Source of the DNA: Gnetum montanum
Taxonomy: Eukaryota; Streptophyta; Gnetopsida; Gnetales; Gnetaceae
Direction of reading: 5' to 3'
Assembly (NCBI GenBank): GCA_015680685.1
Contig: MNCI01018082.1
Location: 3,534-63,533 of the forward strand
Length of the DNA: 60,000 nt
The notes beneath the pieces were generated by a model that was not told where the DNA came from, did not search any database, and worked only from the letters and a program-made list of their open reading frames with translations. Every line of letters starts with the position of its first letter. Positions within the stretch are counted from its first letter, which is position 1. Below, in pieces: positions 1-11,047 of the stretch. A program made the translations under genes and the position numbers.

Positions 1-190
1 CTCATGCCCCATCACTGCCACCTACATTGCTTGTTGCCTTTCGCCACTACCACTCATGCACCGCTGCGTTGCTTGCTACTACCCTACCAACCACGCCCAT
101 CACACTACAATGCACCTCACCTGCCACTGCCACACTATGTTTCCAATGTGATTTGCACCTTCCACTGTTGCTGTTCAAAAACACCAAATC

Positions 191-444
191 GTCGCCTACC
201 TCCCATGTCGTGCATCACTATCTCCTATGGCACCCATTATTGCCTTCAGTTCTATCTCCCATGCCACCCATCACTGTCTTCAATGTTGTCCATTACTACC
301 TCCTATGCCATCCATCACTACCTTAGATGTTGCCCATCACCACCTCCTATGCCATCCATCACCACCTTCCACGGTGCCCATCACTACCTCCTGTGTTGCT
401 CGTCACTACCTCCTATGTTGTCCATCACTGCCTCCAACACTATC
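191..444. repeat. 22-bp C-rich minisatellite
   Basis: About eleven degenerate head-to-tail units of 22 bp, consensus near CATCACTACCTCCTATGCCATC, starting at 191, 213, 235, then (after a 12-bp fragment at 257-268) 269, 291, 313, 335, 357, 379, 401 and 423. The period is exact and the bases drift. The array leaves one + frame open from 4 to 465, but the translation is only the repeat read through and has no gene-like features. The C-rich DNA upstream (1-190) looks like older, more decayed copies of the same composition. Confidence 0.85.
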
Positions 445-1220
445 GTCGTGCAGACCTTGAAATAGCATGTCACCACAGCTATTGCTATCATTTACAATGA
501 AATGGAAAATTCTCCATTTTATGACAAAAAATTTTCAATTGTCCATCAACTAATGAAAAATTTTGAAATTTCTGTCAGTTCACGAAAAATTAAAAATTTC
601 ATCATTGAATTGTAGTTTAAATTAGGAACTTGCAAAAATAGTGTCCAAAATTAGAATTTGGTGTAGTGGTAGCAACAAAGATAAAAATTTCAAAATTAAG
701 CATACTTGCTTTGAAGTAGAATTAGGATGGGTGACCTCTCGAAAAGTCTTGTTTTTGCACCAAAGGTTCTAGACTCTAGAAGCCATAACTTTTGATTTTA
801 GAAGTCTTTTTTGGTGAACAAAGAGTTGTTTCCTATAGATTTCAACCTTCCAAGCTTAATGGTGGAGTTAGATACATCCGAGAAAACCCCAAAAATTAGT
901 TTTTACTCCTTGCCTGATATAGTGCCTTGAGATCCTCAAAAGTTTAATTTTTACACAACTTGAGCATACAATGTCCATTTTCAACATATGAATAGTAATT
1001 TCTAACATTTTTCACCCTTCTAAACTCAATGGTGAGGTTAGATTTATCATCTAGACATCCTATAATGCAATGATATTATAAATTCAACATTTTAGGCTTT
1101 AAGATTTAGTGCATAACCCTTGTAGATAGTCTTAAGTTCACTATGGCATGTCATTAGTTACACTATGAGAGTCAGTGTTCTCAAGGTGGTAGAAAGGTTA
1201 TCAAAAATAATATATTTAAA
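445..1220. other. no gene seen, AT-rich
   Basis: AT-rich sequence with short A/T runs and no reading frame, RNA gene or terminal-repeat structure that I can support. It may be very old transposon DNA. Confidence 0.6.
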
Positions 1221-1361
1221 TATTATTAAAAATTAGGTAACGTAATTATATATTACTAAAATTAGAGAATATAGTTACATATTACTAAAATTATATGATG
1301 TCATTAAAAATTGCTAAAATTAGATAATATAATTATAAAAATAGATAATATAGTTATTTAG
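1221..1361. repeat. about 30-bp AT-rich minisatellite
   Basis: Roughly five degenerate units of 29-31 bp starting near 1221, 1251, 1280, 1311 and 1341, each containing a form of TACTAAAATTAGATAATATA. No coding or terminal-repeat context. The copies differ enough that the array must be old. Confidence 0.6.
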
Positions 1362-1590
1362 TTGATGTAGTTGATTATTAGTCAATGTATTAGTTAATGA
1401 TCAATTGATGTATTAGTTGGAGAATTAGTTTAAGAAACAAAACAATCTTCAATCGTCAAAAAAGGGTATATTAATCCATCCTGCAATCAAAACATAGGGC
1501 AAAAACAACATGGAGACACAAAATCTTGTTTCCATAAGGAGTATGATATTCATGAAAAGAAATGATCTAAATAAGAATCCAAGAATGAGA

Positions 1591-2650
1591 ATGAAATTTG
1601 CAACATACAATGTGTTTTCAAGATCCCTAGTGATTGAGAAACAATATCAACTATGTTCATAATGGGCTTTGGATTAGCACAAATATTGATACCATGCATT
1701 TTAGTAGAATTACAAGATTGGGGTATGAATGTCTTGTGCTTACAAGAAGTCTTACCATGGGAATTTCTATATTAATTCCAACTAGATTTGGAAAAGATGG
1801 GATACAAAGGTATTTATAAGCAAAAAGGTTCTTGTAAAAGTTCTTCTTTTGAATCNACGTGGATGGTTGTGTAATCTTTTATAAAGAAGAAAAGTTTGAA
1901 TTCGTACAAAGATTTGAATAGATTTTAGAAAAAATGATTTTTAAAATTCCAAAACTTCAAGCTATGGGAAAGAAAGAACAATCAAGATTTTGGAAAAATC
2001 ACATAGCCCTAGCAATGATTTTAAAAGTTCATCTATCAAGAAGATGTGTATGCATGGTTAACACATATTTAATGGCCAAACCAACATGTTCAAATGTTAG
2101 AATTTTTCAAGGAGCATAATTGATTAAGAAAATAGATGAAAGTTTCAAAAAGAAGTTATTCCTAAGTTGTATCGATCCAATTCCATTTATTCTTTATGGA
2201 GACTTCAATGCAAAAGTTGGAAGTAGTGTTTATTAATTCTTAAAATATGGATTTGTAAAGGAATCTTTGGAAGATGAACCTAATTTGAAAAGGATGTTTC
2301 CATCAATTCAGCATGCAATTCCATTAGCCAGTGCATATTTTGCTTACTTTGAATCTTCAATAAATAAATCAGATTCTAGAATTTAGGAATAGACGATGTT
2401 GATGGATAGCACTCATCAAGAACCACAGTTTACAAATTACTCCACAATGATTAATGAAGATGGGTCAACAACATTCTTCATTCAGACTTTGAATTATATT
2501 TGGTATGATGCCTAATTCTTTCAAGTTACCGAGTTACTAGAGTTGATTTCTAAAGAAGAAGTTGAGAAGAATCAAGATCAAGCCTTGCCACCATGAACAA
2601 GACCATTTGATCATATACCACTTACGATAGAATTACAGTTACTCCCATCA
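1591..2650 (+). pseudogene. Processed pseudogene of CCR4-type deadenylase
   Basis: Decayed copy of the endonuclease/exonuclease/phosphatase domain of a plant CCR4-like poly(A) ribonuclease, the catalytic subunit of CCR4-NOT that shortens mRNA tails. Visible in order, over several frames: KFATYNVFS at 1591-1620, a VLCLQEV stretch near 1730-1752, MGYKGIYK near 1795-1820, DGCVIFYKEEKFEFV near 1860-1915, GDFNAKVG at 2198-2221 (the conserved GDFN motif), LASAYFAYFE near 2325-2350, EPQFTN at about 2420-2437, LNYIWYDA near 2490-2512, LLELIS near 2535-2555 and FDHIPL at 2606-2623 (catalytic DH). Order and spacing follow the family across about 350 residues with no room for introns, although plant CCR4 genes have introns, so retroposition is likely. 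In-frame stops and frameshifts make it non-functional. Confidence 0.75.
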
Positions 2651-3100
2651 ATTCATAAGGTTGATCAAGATGAAGAAGTATCCCACTCTTACTTTTATTT
2701 GATGATCTTATTATTTTATTCATTATTTAATTATATATATATATTAGATTAATAAAATATCTAAGGTAATGCAAGTTGAGAAAAAAGAATTTGTCCTGCC
2801 TAAACTTGGATAACCAAATACAAGTTGCACATTGTGTGACCCTGGTTAGAATTGGTAATTGGTAGTTGGTAGATCTTTAATTTACTTCTTATCATTATCT
2901 TTGAAAACGAAGTAAGTATCAAGAAAGTAATATTTAATTTTCCATATATTTTTCTCACATATATCCTATTTGTAGAATAAGCAAGAAACAACCTCAAGTT
3001 CAAAGAAGAAATTAAATTATTAGAGCAAAGAATCATCAAAGAAAGCATTGGAGTTGAAAAATGATAGAGAATGTGGATTCATTCAAGGATGAATGAAACC
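2651..3100. other. no gene seen; possibly internal end of an LTR element
   Basis: AT-rich DNA with no frame I can assign. Because it is directly followed by a purine tract and an LTR, part of it may be the degenerate 3' internal end of that retrotransposon. No polyprotein motif is readable. Confidence 0.4.
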
Positions 3101-3110
3101 TAAGGGGGGT
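3101..3110 (+). other. Polypurine tract before LTR
   Basis: TAAGGGGGGT lies just before the TGTCACATCCCC start of the LTR at 3115. This is the arrangement of a polypurine tract, which primes plus-strand DNA synthesis in LTR retrotransposons. Confidence 0.55.
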
Positions 3111-3114
3111 AGAT

Positions 3115-3699
3115 TGTCACATCCCCATTCCCAAATGATGTGGTTATCTAATGAAGATGGTGTCTCTTCATAACAAGTGTTATTGTTATCTTAACAAGAT
3201 CTAAAAGGGTAGTTGTAATTAAGACTCGAAAGGGCATGTTGTAATAACGAACGTGTCTCTTAAGGTAATTTTTGGGGGTTTGACCTAAGGCATTTATACC
3301 CAAGGTTAGAGGTTGTGCCAACATGAGAATGGTAAAGTTAGTACAGGCAAGTCATGGGGTGGTGAAGCCTGTATAGGCAAGTCACAGGAGGCTAGGTGAA
3401 GTGGGACAAGAAGTGAACTAGCCATCCCTTCTGGCTGGGTTATAGGCCTAACCATGGTGGTAGTGTTGGATTGCCTCTAAGGGATAGATGCCAAAGGAAG
3501 AAAACCCCAAGAAACACTCTCAAAGCACAATTCAGATACACTTGTACATATCAATAAAGCATTCTTTTCTTTCTTTTTCTAGATTTTTCCTATTATTTTC
3601 TTTATACGTAATACTGAATATCACTTATATTTTGCATTAGTATATTTTCTTTGTACGCATAATATCTAATATATTGTATATTTGACATTTTTCATGACA
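3115..3699 (+). mobile_element. LTR of a Ty3/gypsy-like element (TGTCA...TGACA family)
   Basis: 585 bp bounded by TGTCA at 3115-3119 and the inverted TGACA at 3695-3699, preceded by a polypurine tract and containing an AATAAA at 3553-3558. The TGTCACATCC start is common in plant Ty3/gypsy LTRs. No internal domains of this element are recognisable on the left, and on the right it abuts a different element's ORF. I therefore read it as a 3' or solo LTR. No matching target-site duplication is visible, and no second copy of this LTR occurs in the window. Confidence 0.55.
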
Positions 3700-3711
3700 T
3701 TTGGGGACAGG

Positions 3712-5230
3712 ATGTCATACTCTGGGAATGTTGTGACCTTGTTAGCATGCTTGGAGGAAGGTAAGGAGGTAATAGTATTGGTGATGCAACATCAAGGGTA
3801 GGAGACAACAACAGAAGTGGTTGCTGATTAAATTACCGAGATACTCAATGCACGTACGACATCTATACCATATGTCATAGTACTCAAGGATGTGTAGACA
3901 TCCATAGGGATCAAAAATGACAAAATAAATGTAGCACAATATGAAGAACTAGTAGATCAACTGGTGGGAACAGAGCAACCACGTCCAAATGTCTTTAACC
4001 TTTCGAACAATATTACTGCAACCTAGTCAAAGTTGCTAGAGGCAAGAAGTAAAAACATTATCTTAGAGGGGCAACTCAAAATAGCTAAGAAGCTAAACGA
4101 ACGCTTGGCTAATGAGGTTGTCGAATTAAGAGCCTAGATTACTAACCTTGTAGTTCGCAACTTGACATTGACAAGAGATGAAGCTATTGAAGAACTTCAC
4201 ACTAAACTGAAAGGGATTGAGGATGCAATGAAGATGGTGGTGTTCTACCAATCCTTGGCAAAGGCCACATAACATAAAATTTATAAGGCTTTAGCTTAGA
4301 CCCATTAGGAGAATGTAAAATTGACCATAGAGAATCATCACCTATGAAATGTTGATGAGCATAGATAATAATTAACTAACTTCATCCATCAACAACAAGA
4401 GCAATTGGATAAAGCAAACATAGAACTAAGGAGATTGACAATAGAGAATAGAAACCTCTTCATGGAGGAGGTCCGTGCCCTTCGCCAGAAAACTACAATC
4501 GAGGTAGCCACCTAAAAATCAAAGGCTTTCAAATTTGAGAGAGTCAAGGATCATTACAAAAAGTAGGCCAATCTACAAAAAGAAGTGAATGAAAAACACA
4601 TCTAGTTGGTGAAGGAAAAAGTGAATGAAGTCCTCTAGCAACTCCAATAAGGAAGAGAAGTTTGGTAGCCTATCCTTGATGGGACAAATGCCTACAACAA
4701 GGAAAAAATTTGCATGAAAGAGTTAGAGATTGAGAAAATGATGGAATACATGGAGCTCGCCAATCTCTGATATGCAAATCTGGCTATGTTGACTACTAGA
4801 TGGCCATGGCCAAAACTAGAGAAATAGGTGACCAGCTTGTACTTATTTTATGAGGTCAAGTTTTAGCACCACAAAGACACCAAGAAAAACTTTCCATGGA
4901 AAACGCTAAACTCAAAGTTCTCAAGGGAAAAAACACTAATCAATGATCTGTTGCTGAGAACTAGGCCAAAAGAATGAATGACTACTAGGAGCTACAAAAT
5001 GCAGTTAGGGCATTTAAAGTCAAATGCAAATAGTTTGTTGCCTAGTTTGTCAAAGTAAAGGAGATGTTCTTAGTAATGCCTTGTCTGTGAAATATCCCCA
5101 TTCCAGCCCACATTGGTGATGCCGCATGGACTATGAATGATCCTCAGAGTAAGGAGGAGAAGATGAAGGCATTACTAGATGCCTTTCACCTTCCATTGAA
5201 GGTTGCAGTTGTAGCATGACAACCATAGCT
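3712..5230 (+). pseudogene. Extra 3' ORF remnant (coiled-coil part) of an Athila/Tat element
   Basis: Broken reading frame rich in Glu, Lys, Leu and Gln with heptad-like spacing, for example TSIPYVIVLKDV and NVAQYEELVDQLVG near 3860-3975 and KANIELRRLTIENRN near 4413-4455. It aligns by eye with the coiled-coil half of the extra ORF of E2 (29480-30376), E3 (31414-30377) and E4 (33950-32430). The N-terminal half found in the other copies is missing, because the frame starts abruptly beside the LTR ending at 3699. Many stops occur, mostly TAG, often where the copies suggest CAG (Gln). It lies upstream of, and in the same orientation as, the LTR at 5532. Confidence 0.7.
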
Positions 5231-5531
5231 GCCTTAACCATCACACATGTCCAAAGCCAACAAAGGTCCTTTAAAACCCTAGGAACCTCCACCACCTGAG
5301 ACTATCTGATTGGCTCCATTGTATTCATGCCATCAAAGGATGTGCTCTCCAATTTTGTGTAGTCATGTCATGGTGTTCAATTTTGTGTCATGAACACCAC
5401 AATATTTGTAATTTATTGGTTTATACACTTGGGGAACTTAGTTTTGTTATGTCAAGAGTCAGTCAATAATCTCATACCTTCCCAATTTTGTAAAGGAACT
5501 CAAGGATGAGTTTTCATTCAGTTGTGGGGTA
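5231..5531 (+). other. 3' untranslated end and polypurine tract
   Basis: Non-coding tail between the extra ORF and the LTR. It ends in GAGTTTTCATTCAGTTGTGG then GGTA immediately before TGATGAG. The same tail precedes the 3' LTR of E1 (TCATTCAGTCATGGGGGTA on the minus strand, 10910-10930) and of E4 (32279-32300), which identifies the boundary. Confidence 0.65.
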
Positions 5532-6482
5532 TGATGAGTGTCAGAGTGTCGCGTTAATGGGTCCCCATTGATGTGGCCCTGTCGATGGGCCCCCATCGAT
5601 GAGGTCCCATTTACATGATGTTGCCCCATCGACGAAGCTGCAGTGACATAGCGTTTGCTACTTCTATGGGGCCCTATGGATGTAGCCTATAATAAAAACT
5701 ATAAATGCAAGCTCACAACCATGTTTATGAGATATAGAAGTCATAGATGTAGCAGAGCTCTTGTAGTTTTCCATTTGAAAGTTAGAATATTTCTCTAAGT
5801 GCCTGCAGCAGGAGTCAGAAAGTATACGGATCTTTATTCGAGCATTATTGTGCTTGAACCACACCAATGTGTATGGTAATAAAAATGAGCCTTTTGATCA
5901 AACCTTGCAGCACTTTGAATAGATTAATGATTTATTTATGCATTCATTGTTTTCATTAAATATACAATTAATTAAGTTAAATTAAGTTAAATTAGACTTT
6001 AAATGATTAGTTAATTATTCAAGCTAAATAGATTAAACACAAGCATAAACACTTATTTGCTTAATAATCCCAGTAGCATTATTGCTTGGTGTGCCTAGTA
6101 GCGTAGCGCTTGGTAACCCAGTAGTGGATACATGGGTGCAGGACATTTATGGAAAGTGGAACCAAATGCTTATGTTAGGACTAGTTAAAAGCTAATTAAG
6201 TAGTTAAATTAGATTAGTTATTTAACCAATTCATCTCTTGACTTTAAGTACAAAGAAACATAAAACATAAAATGATAAAAATCATGTATCTCAATTATAC
6301 TTAAACCATACCCTTGAGCTTCACAACTGTAGCATGGAAGATAATGAACATCCTTAACATAAAGTTTACTTCCTAGAGAACTAGTGCACTAGAAACTATA
6401 GAGTCCACGGAATTCGACTAAATCGCACGTGAATGCTTTGTAATTTGTATGGTTGGATGTAGGCGTATCTCGCCGCTCATCA
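5532..6482 (+). mobile_element. 3' LTR of a truncated Athila/Tat element
   Basis: 951 bp from TGATGAG (5532) to CTCATCA (6476-6482), the 7-bp inverted ends shared by all LTRs of this family here. Near its start are repeated ATTGATG / TCGATGGG / TCGATGAGG motifs, followed by a TATA box (TATAAA, 5700-5705). Because the extra ORF and polypurine tract lie on its left, it is the 3' LTR of a plus-strand element whose 5' part, including gag and pol, is absent. It ends about 940 bp from the stop codon of the monooxygenase gene. Confidence 0.8.
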
Positions 6483-7308
6483 ATGCTGCAATGATAAAAA
6501 GCAATTTCAATCTACGATATTAGATGCGATATCATAGTGGACCAAAAATTGACTTTTTCGTAAAACCCATACAACATAGCATCTATGACATCGTAGATGC
6601 AACCTAGCAGCCAATTGAGATGCATCAACAAAGATGCCACAACACAAATGCGATGTAGCAGCTATCATATATTAGCCAACTGATGATTTATCAACTGGTG
6701 TAAATAATCTAGGATAGAAAGAAGAAATTCCATATTGGAGGTGCCTTGTGGTCTTGAAAAAGTGAAACCACTTGATTTTGGATATTTATTGATGTCATTT
6801 AGAACTAATAAATCTAGTCCTCATCTCTAATCTAGCAAATATTTTCCAATATAATTAAATTAATGCTTATTTTCAAAGCACCAATTCCATTCTTCACTTT
6901 TCTCCTATTCTAAAAAGCTTGATTAAAACTAATTCTCCTATTAAAGTTACCACATATGTAAATTTTTTTTCTCCTAGCAAAACTAACAATATCCATGTCA
7001 AAGGATTAAAAGGGGAAATCCTAGGATAAACCTTCCCATTCATAAAGAGTAACTTATCTAAGAAAAAAGTAGCAAAACTTTAAGAATAAAAAAATTTTCT
7101 GCAATATTTTTAGCCAAATTTATTGCATGTATTGACCTACTTTTTCTATTTAAACTTATTTATAAAGAAAGTTTTAATCAAAACAACCAAGCTTCCAACA
7201 AGTCTTCAACCGCCTACATTTCTTTTATAAACAAAAGATAAAACAAAAAACTTTAAAACAAAAATTTCTATAACGAGCCTTCAGTTTCACATCTCGGCAA
7301 ATGTCAAA
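6483..7308. other. no gene seen
   Basis: AT-rich sequence between the LTR and the 3' end of the monooxygenase gene. No reading frame, repeat or terminal structure that I can support. Confidence 0.6.
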
Positions 7309-7314
7309 TTTATT
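7309..7314 (-). promoter_or_regulatory. Candidate polyadenylation signal of the monooxygenase gene
   Basis: AATAAA on the minus strand about 110 nt downstream of the TGA stop at 7425-7427. Spacing and sequence suit a plant near-upstream element, but the motif is common in AT-rich DNA. Confidence 0.4.
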
Positions 7315-7424
7315 AAAGAATATGAAAACAAAGTTACAAACAAAGGGGGTCATCTAATCTAAGATTCCACCATCGATCCAGCAAAAACTAAAACTTGTTT
7401 AAAAGCCACAATTGAACTAATTCT

Positions 7425-9333
7425 TCAATTCCTTGTCGAAGGAAGCGGCTTGCAACGGTAACCAACAAAGAGAAGCAGATAAGAGAAGCCTATGAGTGGG
7501 AGCCAAACCCAATCTCGAAGCAGCCTGCTGCAACTGGAAGACCCCTCCATCACTACGCCTGCAACTAAAGCAACTGCTGCCACAACAAAGGCTCTCCATT
7601 TCCTAATATCTCTATATTTTTTAAGACACTGTGTAACCTGTGTCCCATCAAAGGTGGGCAGGAAACAGTCCTTCAAACATGTGGCTAGAACAACAGAATC
7701 CTCTAGAGCCAGACAAGCTCCTTGTCCCAAATCAGGAGTCATAGGATGGAATGCATCCCCTACCAGAACCACACATGAATGCTCCTCTGAACTGTGAATC
7801 TCATCCCACTTCCATGGCCACATCCACCTTGTTCTTATCTCTACAAGGCTCAGTGTCTCGGTTGGGCTTAGCTTTATCAGCTCAGCAACTTCTTCATTCA
7901 AATCCCTTGCTGTCTCCAGAGCTGTAGCTCTGATCCTCTGTGGATCCTTTGACTGTGCGGCATCAGCATCTGCGCACACGGAAAACAATTGGTTGGGGTA
8001 ATCTGGATTTGAAACCTTTGGTTACCAAGATAAAAATGCAAAATTAGGTGAGGATTATTTAATTTGTTTGTTATTACGTTTAGGACTGGATTTTGTGGTG
8101 ATGAACCAGTAGAATTCGTCGTCTCTGCAGGGAAGAATTCCGGCCCTCCTGCCCTTTCCCATGACCTGAATCATGAGTTTTAGGGTGTGATTGTGATGAG
8201 GGTTTTTGGCCATGCCCCTGTATGCAAACCTGCCTGCAGATTTTGAAGGCGGAACTCCCAGCCAGCGACCTACTGCAGAGTAGACTCCATCACAGCCAAT
8301 TAAAACCTTTGCAGATAATTGGGTCCCATCTGTGAGCTTCAAATGGGTTGTTTTGGTTTTGGAATTCCACTGAATGGAGCTCAATTTGGAGCTGTATCTA
8401 ATGGTGGCCTCTGGAAGAGCCTTTTCAAGCGTTTCCAGTAGCATGCTTCTCTCTATGCACCTTATTTCAAGCCTAAAAAGAAAGAAAAAAAAAAGAAAGA
8501 AAGGAAAAATCCAACCCCAACAATGTCTTGATTAGCCCAGATACAATGTTTTTATTTGTCTCATTAGAATAATCCCCAGAGGGCCGATGCTCCTCTGTTA
8601 AGGTGGTCGTGAAAGGGTTGATGGATTAGCAAAAACTTAAATTCTTTTGAGGTGGTTGAATCTAGGTCTTACAATTAAGCTTCACCATCACTGCAAGTGA
8701 TAGTCCCTTCGTTTCGTTTTATATAAATTTTGTTATAAAAAAAACACGCTGAGGGTTACTGACCCTGCTTGTTTGAAAGGAAGCATTCTGGCCTTGAAGC
8801 CCCTAGTCAGGGATACGCCCTGCATACTGGTTATGAAAAAGAGACATATGAGTCTTATGGCAAATCTTACATTAAAGTTTACAGAGAATTGCTTGATCTA
8901 AGGGATGATTAAAACAAAACAAAAGGACTTTTAAAGAAGTCTGTAATGCACAGGGAATGAATATGAATACCGTACCCATCCTGTTGATGGTAGCTATGCC
9001 TAATGGAATCTGCAACACCAAGTGATTGGAGAGTTGTCCAAGCATTAGGCCACAAGATCAATGCTGCTCCTGTCGTTCTTAGATGCTCTGCCTGCTCTAA
9101 CACCACGCTCTTCACGCCCATCCTATTTTCCATATCAAAATTACAAGATTTTCGGTAACCAACATGTTAATATAGTGTTTGTCAAATCTTTTCTAACGCC
9201 AAGGCAAGAGAGGTTAAGGAAGAGATTGAACTGCAAAATTAGCAGTGTTAGTGTACCTATGAAGAGCGAGTGCAGTTGCAAGACCTGCAATTCCACCTCC
9301 CACAATCACAATATCGTGCTTTTGGCATGCCAT
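7425..9333 (-). CDS. FAD-dependent monooxygenase (plant CTF2/MO1 family), five exons
   Basis: Flavoprotein hydroxylase of the UbiH/PHBH fold. It binds FAD, uses NAD(P)H and O2, and its substrate is unknown. Exon model: 9333-9257, 9122-8976, 8826-8764, 8472-8078, 8002-7425; every intron is GT...AG and the frame stays open for about 419 residues, near the family's usual 400-440. Motifs: N-terminal Rossmann IVIVGGGIAGLATALAL (residues about 8-24), then VKSVVLEQ; GCDGVYSAVG mid-protein (exon 4); the FAD-ribityl GD motif VLVGDAFHPMTPDLGQG near residue 309. Two C-terminal hydrophobic stretches (WRAFVVAAVALVAGVV and WLPLIGFSYLLLFVG) may associate with membrane. The start is the ATG directly before the Rossmann strand, so no transit peptide is seen. 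The last exon could instead begin at 7969, also in frame. No stop or frameshift was found; it is the only intact host gene here. Confidence 0.9.
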
Positions 9334-10002
9334 GTTGAAACTCACGGACAGATTCTACTCCAGATCTTGCAAGAGGTATCATAAGAATCCATCTTGTATC
9401 TATAAGGTTACAGTTCAGCCATTGAAAAAGTGAAACTCATCACAGCTTCTGTCCTTTTCTGAATGGCTTTTGAGGCAAAATAGTTGGGCTAGCGCAGGCG
9501 GAAAGCTAAGGATTCTGGATTTTAGCAAGATGTCGCGTCTGTTTGAGAAGACAGGCTTACGCATGCGCTTACGCAAATCGTCAACAATCATACTTTATTC
9601 ATTTCACCATTAACTTTAAGCAATTATGTTTAGGTGACCAACTTCCAAAGCATTATGTAAGTTTTCGTTGGAACAGAGAATATAAACACAGATGCTTTAA
9701 ATAAGTTTTCAAGCAAGAATCCAATGTTCCCAATTTCTGTTGGACTTGGTGAGCTCCCTATTCAATTTGTCCAATGTTAATTGCCACATGTCTCTTTCTT
9801 CCTTGTGACCGTGATTTCTTCAAACTTTAAGTGTTGGACGATAGTACATTACTTATCTCTGAGGAGAATGAGAATGATCAAAGCATTTTGCCTGTCATAT
9901 ATTAAGCAAGTTCGAAACAAAATCAACAAGATTAAAATTATGATTTCTCATCACCCTTAGTCATTGTGCAATATGTTTTAAGGCCTTTAACAAATAAACC
10001 AT
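9334..10002. other. Upstream region of the monooxygenase gene
   Basis: Contains the presumed promoter and 5' UTR of the minus-strand gene. A TATA-like CTTATAGATA (minus strand, about 9396-9405) is possible but weak. No other feature is seen before the truncated LTR begins at 10003. Confidence 0.4.
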
Positions 10003-10909
10003 CAGACTAAATGCCTACACACCCCATGGAACACTTGGGGTTAATCATTCATTGTCTTCCCAGACTTACTTGTAGTTGACATGGTGTATGGTTAAGTAAG
10101 TCCGAGGTATATGATTTTTATAGTTTTTAATGTTTTTCTCCTATGCTATCAAGGTGAAGGGTTAAGAAACTAACTAACTCTAACTAATGAACTAAGTCTA
10201 AATTAACTAGCGTCAGCATCCATTCCCACTTACCGTACACACCTTGAACTATGCAACCGCAGCTACCAAATGCTAATCGTTACTGGGATCACCACGCGTA
10301 ACGCACGTGCTCGAAGTGGTCGTACTGAGGCACTTAACTAGCCTAAGCGTAATGAGCATCCATTCCTTGACTAGCTGTACACATCCTTAGATGCTCGTAA
10401 TCAAGTCGTACTCATTCCGCATTCTAAGAGTTGAGGGTGAGAGAATCTAATCACGATGAGTAGCCGATTCCTTGATTAGCCGTACACATCTGTAAATGCT
10501 TGTACTGAAGTCGTACTCATGCTGCGCTACTGCAGGGTAATAAATAATAGGTAGGAAATAACTAGTAATAAATAACAAGTAATAAAATCCTATTCCATGC
10601 ACTGCAAGGTTTATCCACAAAGCTCGTCTTTACTGCCGTACACAACTTGCATTCAGGTACAATGTTGCTCGAATAAAGATCTGTTCACTTGGGGACTCCT
10701 ACTATGGGCACATGGAAAATATTCTATCTCTGGAGTGATCAATCTGCCAGAGTTTCCCTACTTCTAGCCTAGGATGGGAAATAAGGGGAGTGCTGCCTCT
10801 TATTTATAGATTTGGCGACGGACCGCGATATCGCGTACGCGACATCGCAAGGGACGATGTGATATCACGGCTACGCAATATTGCGGCTCATGCAAATTGC
10901 GTCTCATCA
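10003..10909 (-). repeat. 3' LTR of E1 (truncated)
   Basis: Closely matches the 5' LTR at 15948-16958 from the segment CAGACTAAATGCC onward, ending at CTCATCA (10903-10909). Carries a TATA box on the minus strand (TCTATAAATA, 10801-10810) preceded by GATATC/CGATATCGCG-type palindromes (10827-10895). The part corresponding to 15948-16020 is missing. Its transcription would run toward the monooxygenase gene, which is on the same strand about 670 bp away. Confidence 0.8.
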
Positions 10910-10920
10910 TACCCCCATGA
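10910..10920 (-). other. Polypurine tract of E1
   Basis: TCATGGGGGTA on the minus strand, directly adjacent to the TGATGAG start of the 3' LTR. The identical tract adjoins the 3' LTR of E4 (32279-32289). Confidence 0.75.
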
Positions 10921-11047
10921 CTGAATGAAAACTCATCCTCGAGTTCCTTACAATAATATTAGAAAGGTATGGAATTATTGAGGGGAATGGAACTAATGGG
11001 ATGACATGTGAACGGATCATCATTACAAGATTTGACAAAACTGGTGT

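Noticed and set aside
191-444. CRISPR-like array
   Set aside because: Units are contiguous 22-bp repeats with no spacers, and the context is a plant genome.
4-465. 153-codon open frame on the plus strand
   Set aside because: It is the 22-bp minisatellite read through. Composition is His/Pro/Ser/Leu from the repeat, and other frames are open as well.
2800-3048. 82-codon ORF on the minus strand
   Set aside because: AT-rich, no recognisable motif, beside an LTR; most likely chance.
7492-7797. 101-codon ORF on the plus strand
   Set aside because: It is antisense to the last exon of the monooxygenase, whose flavin motifs are on the minus strand.
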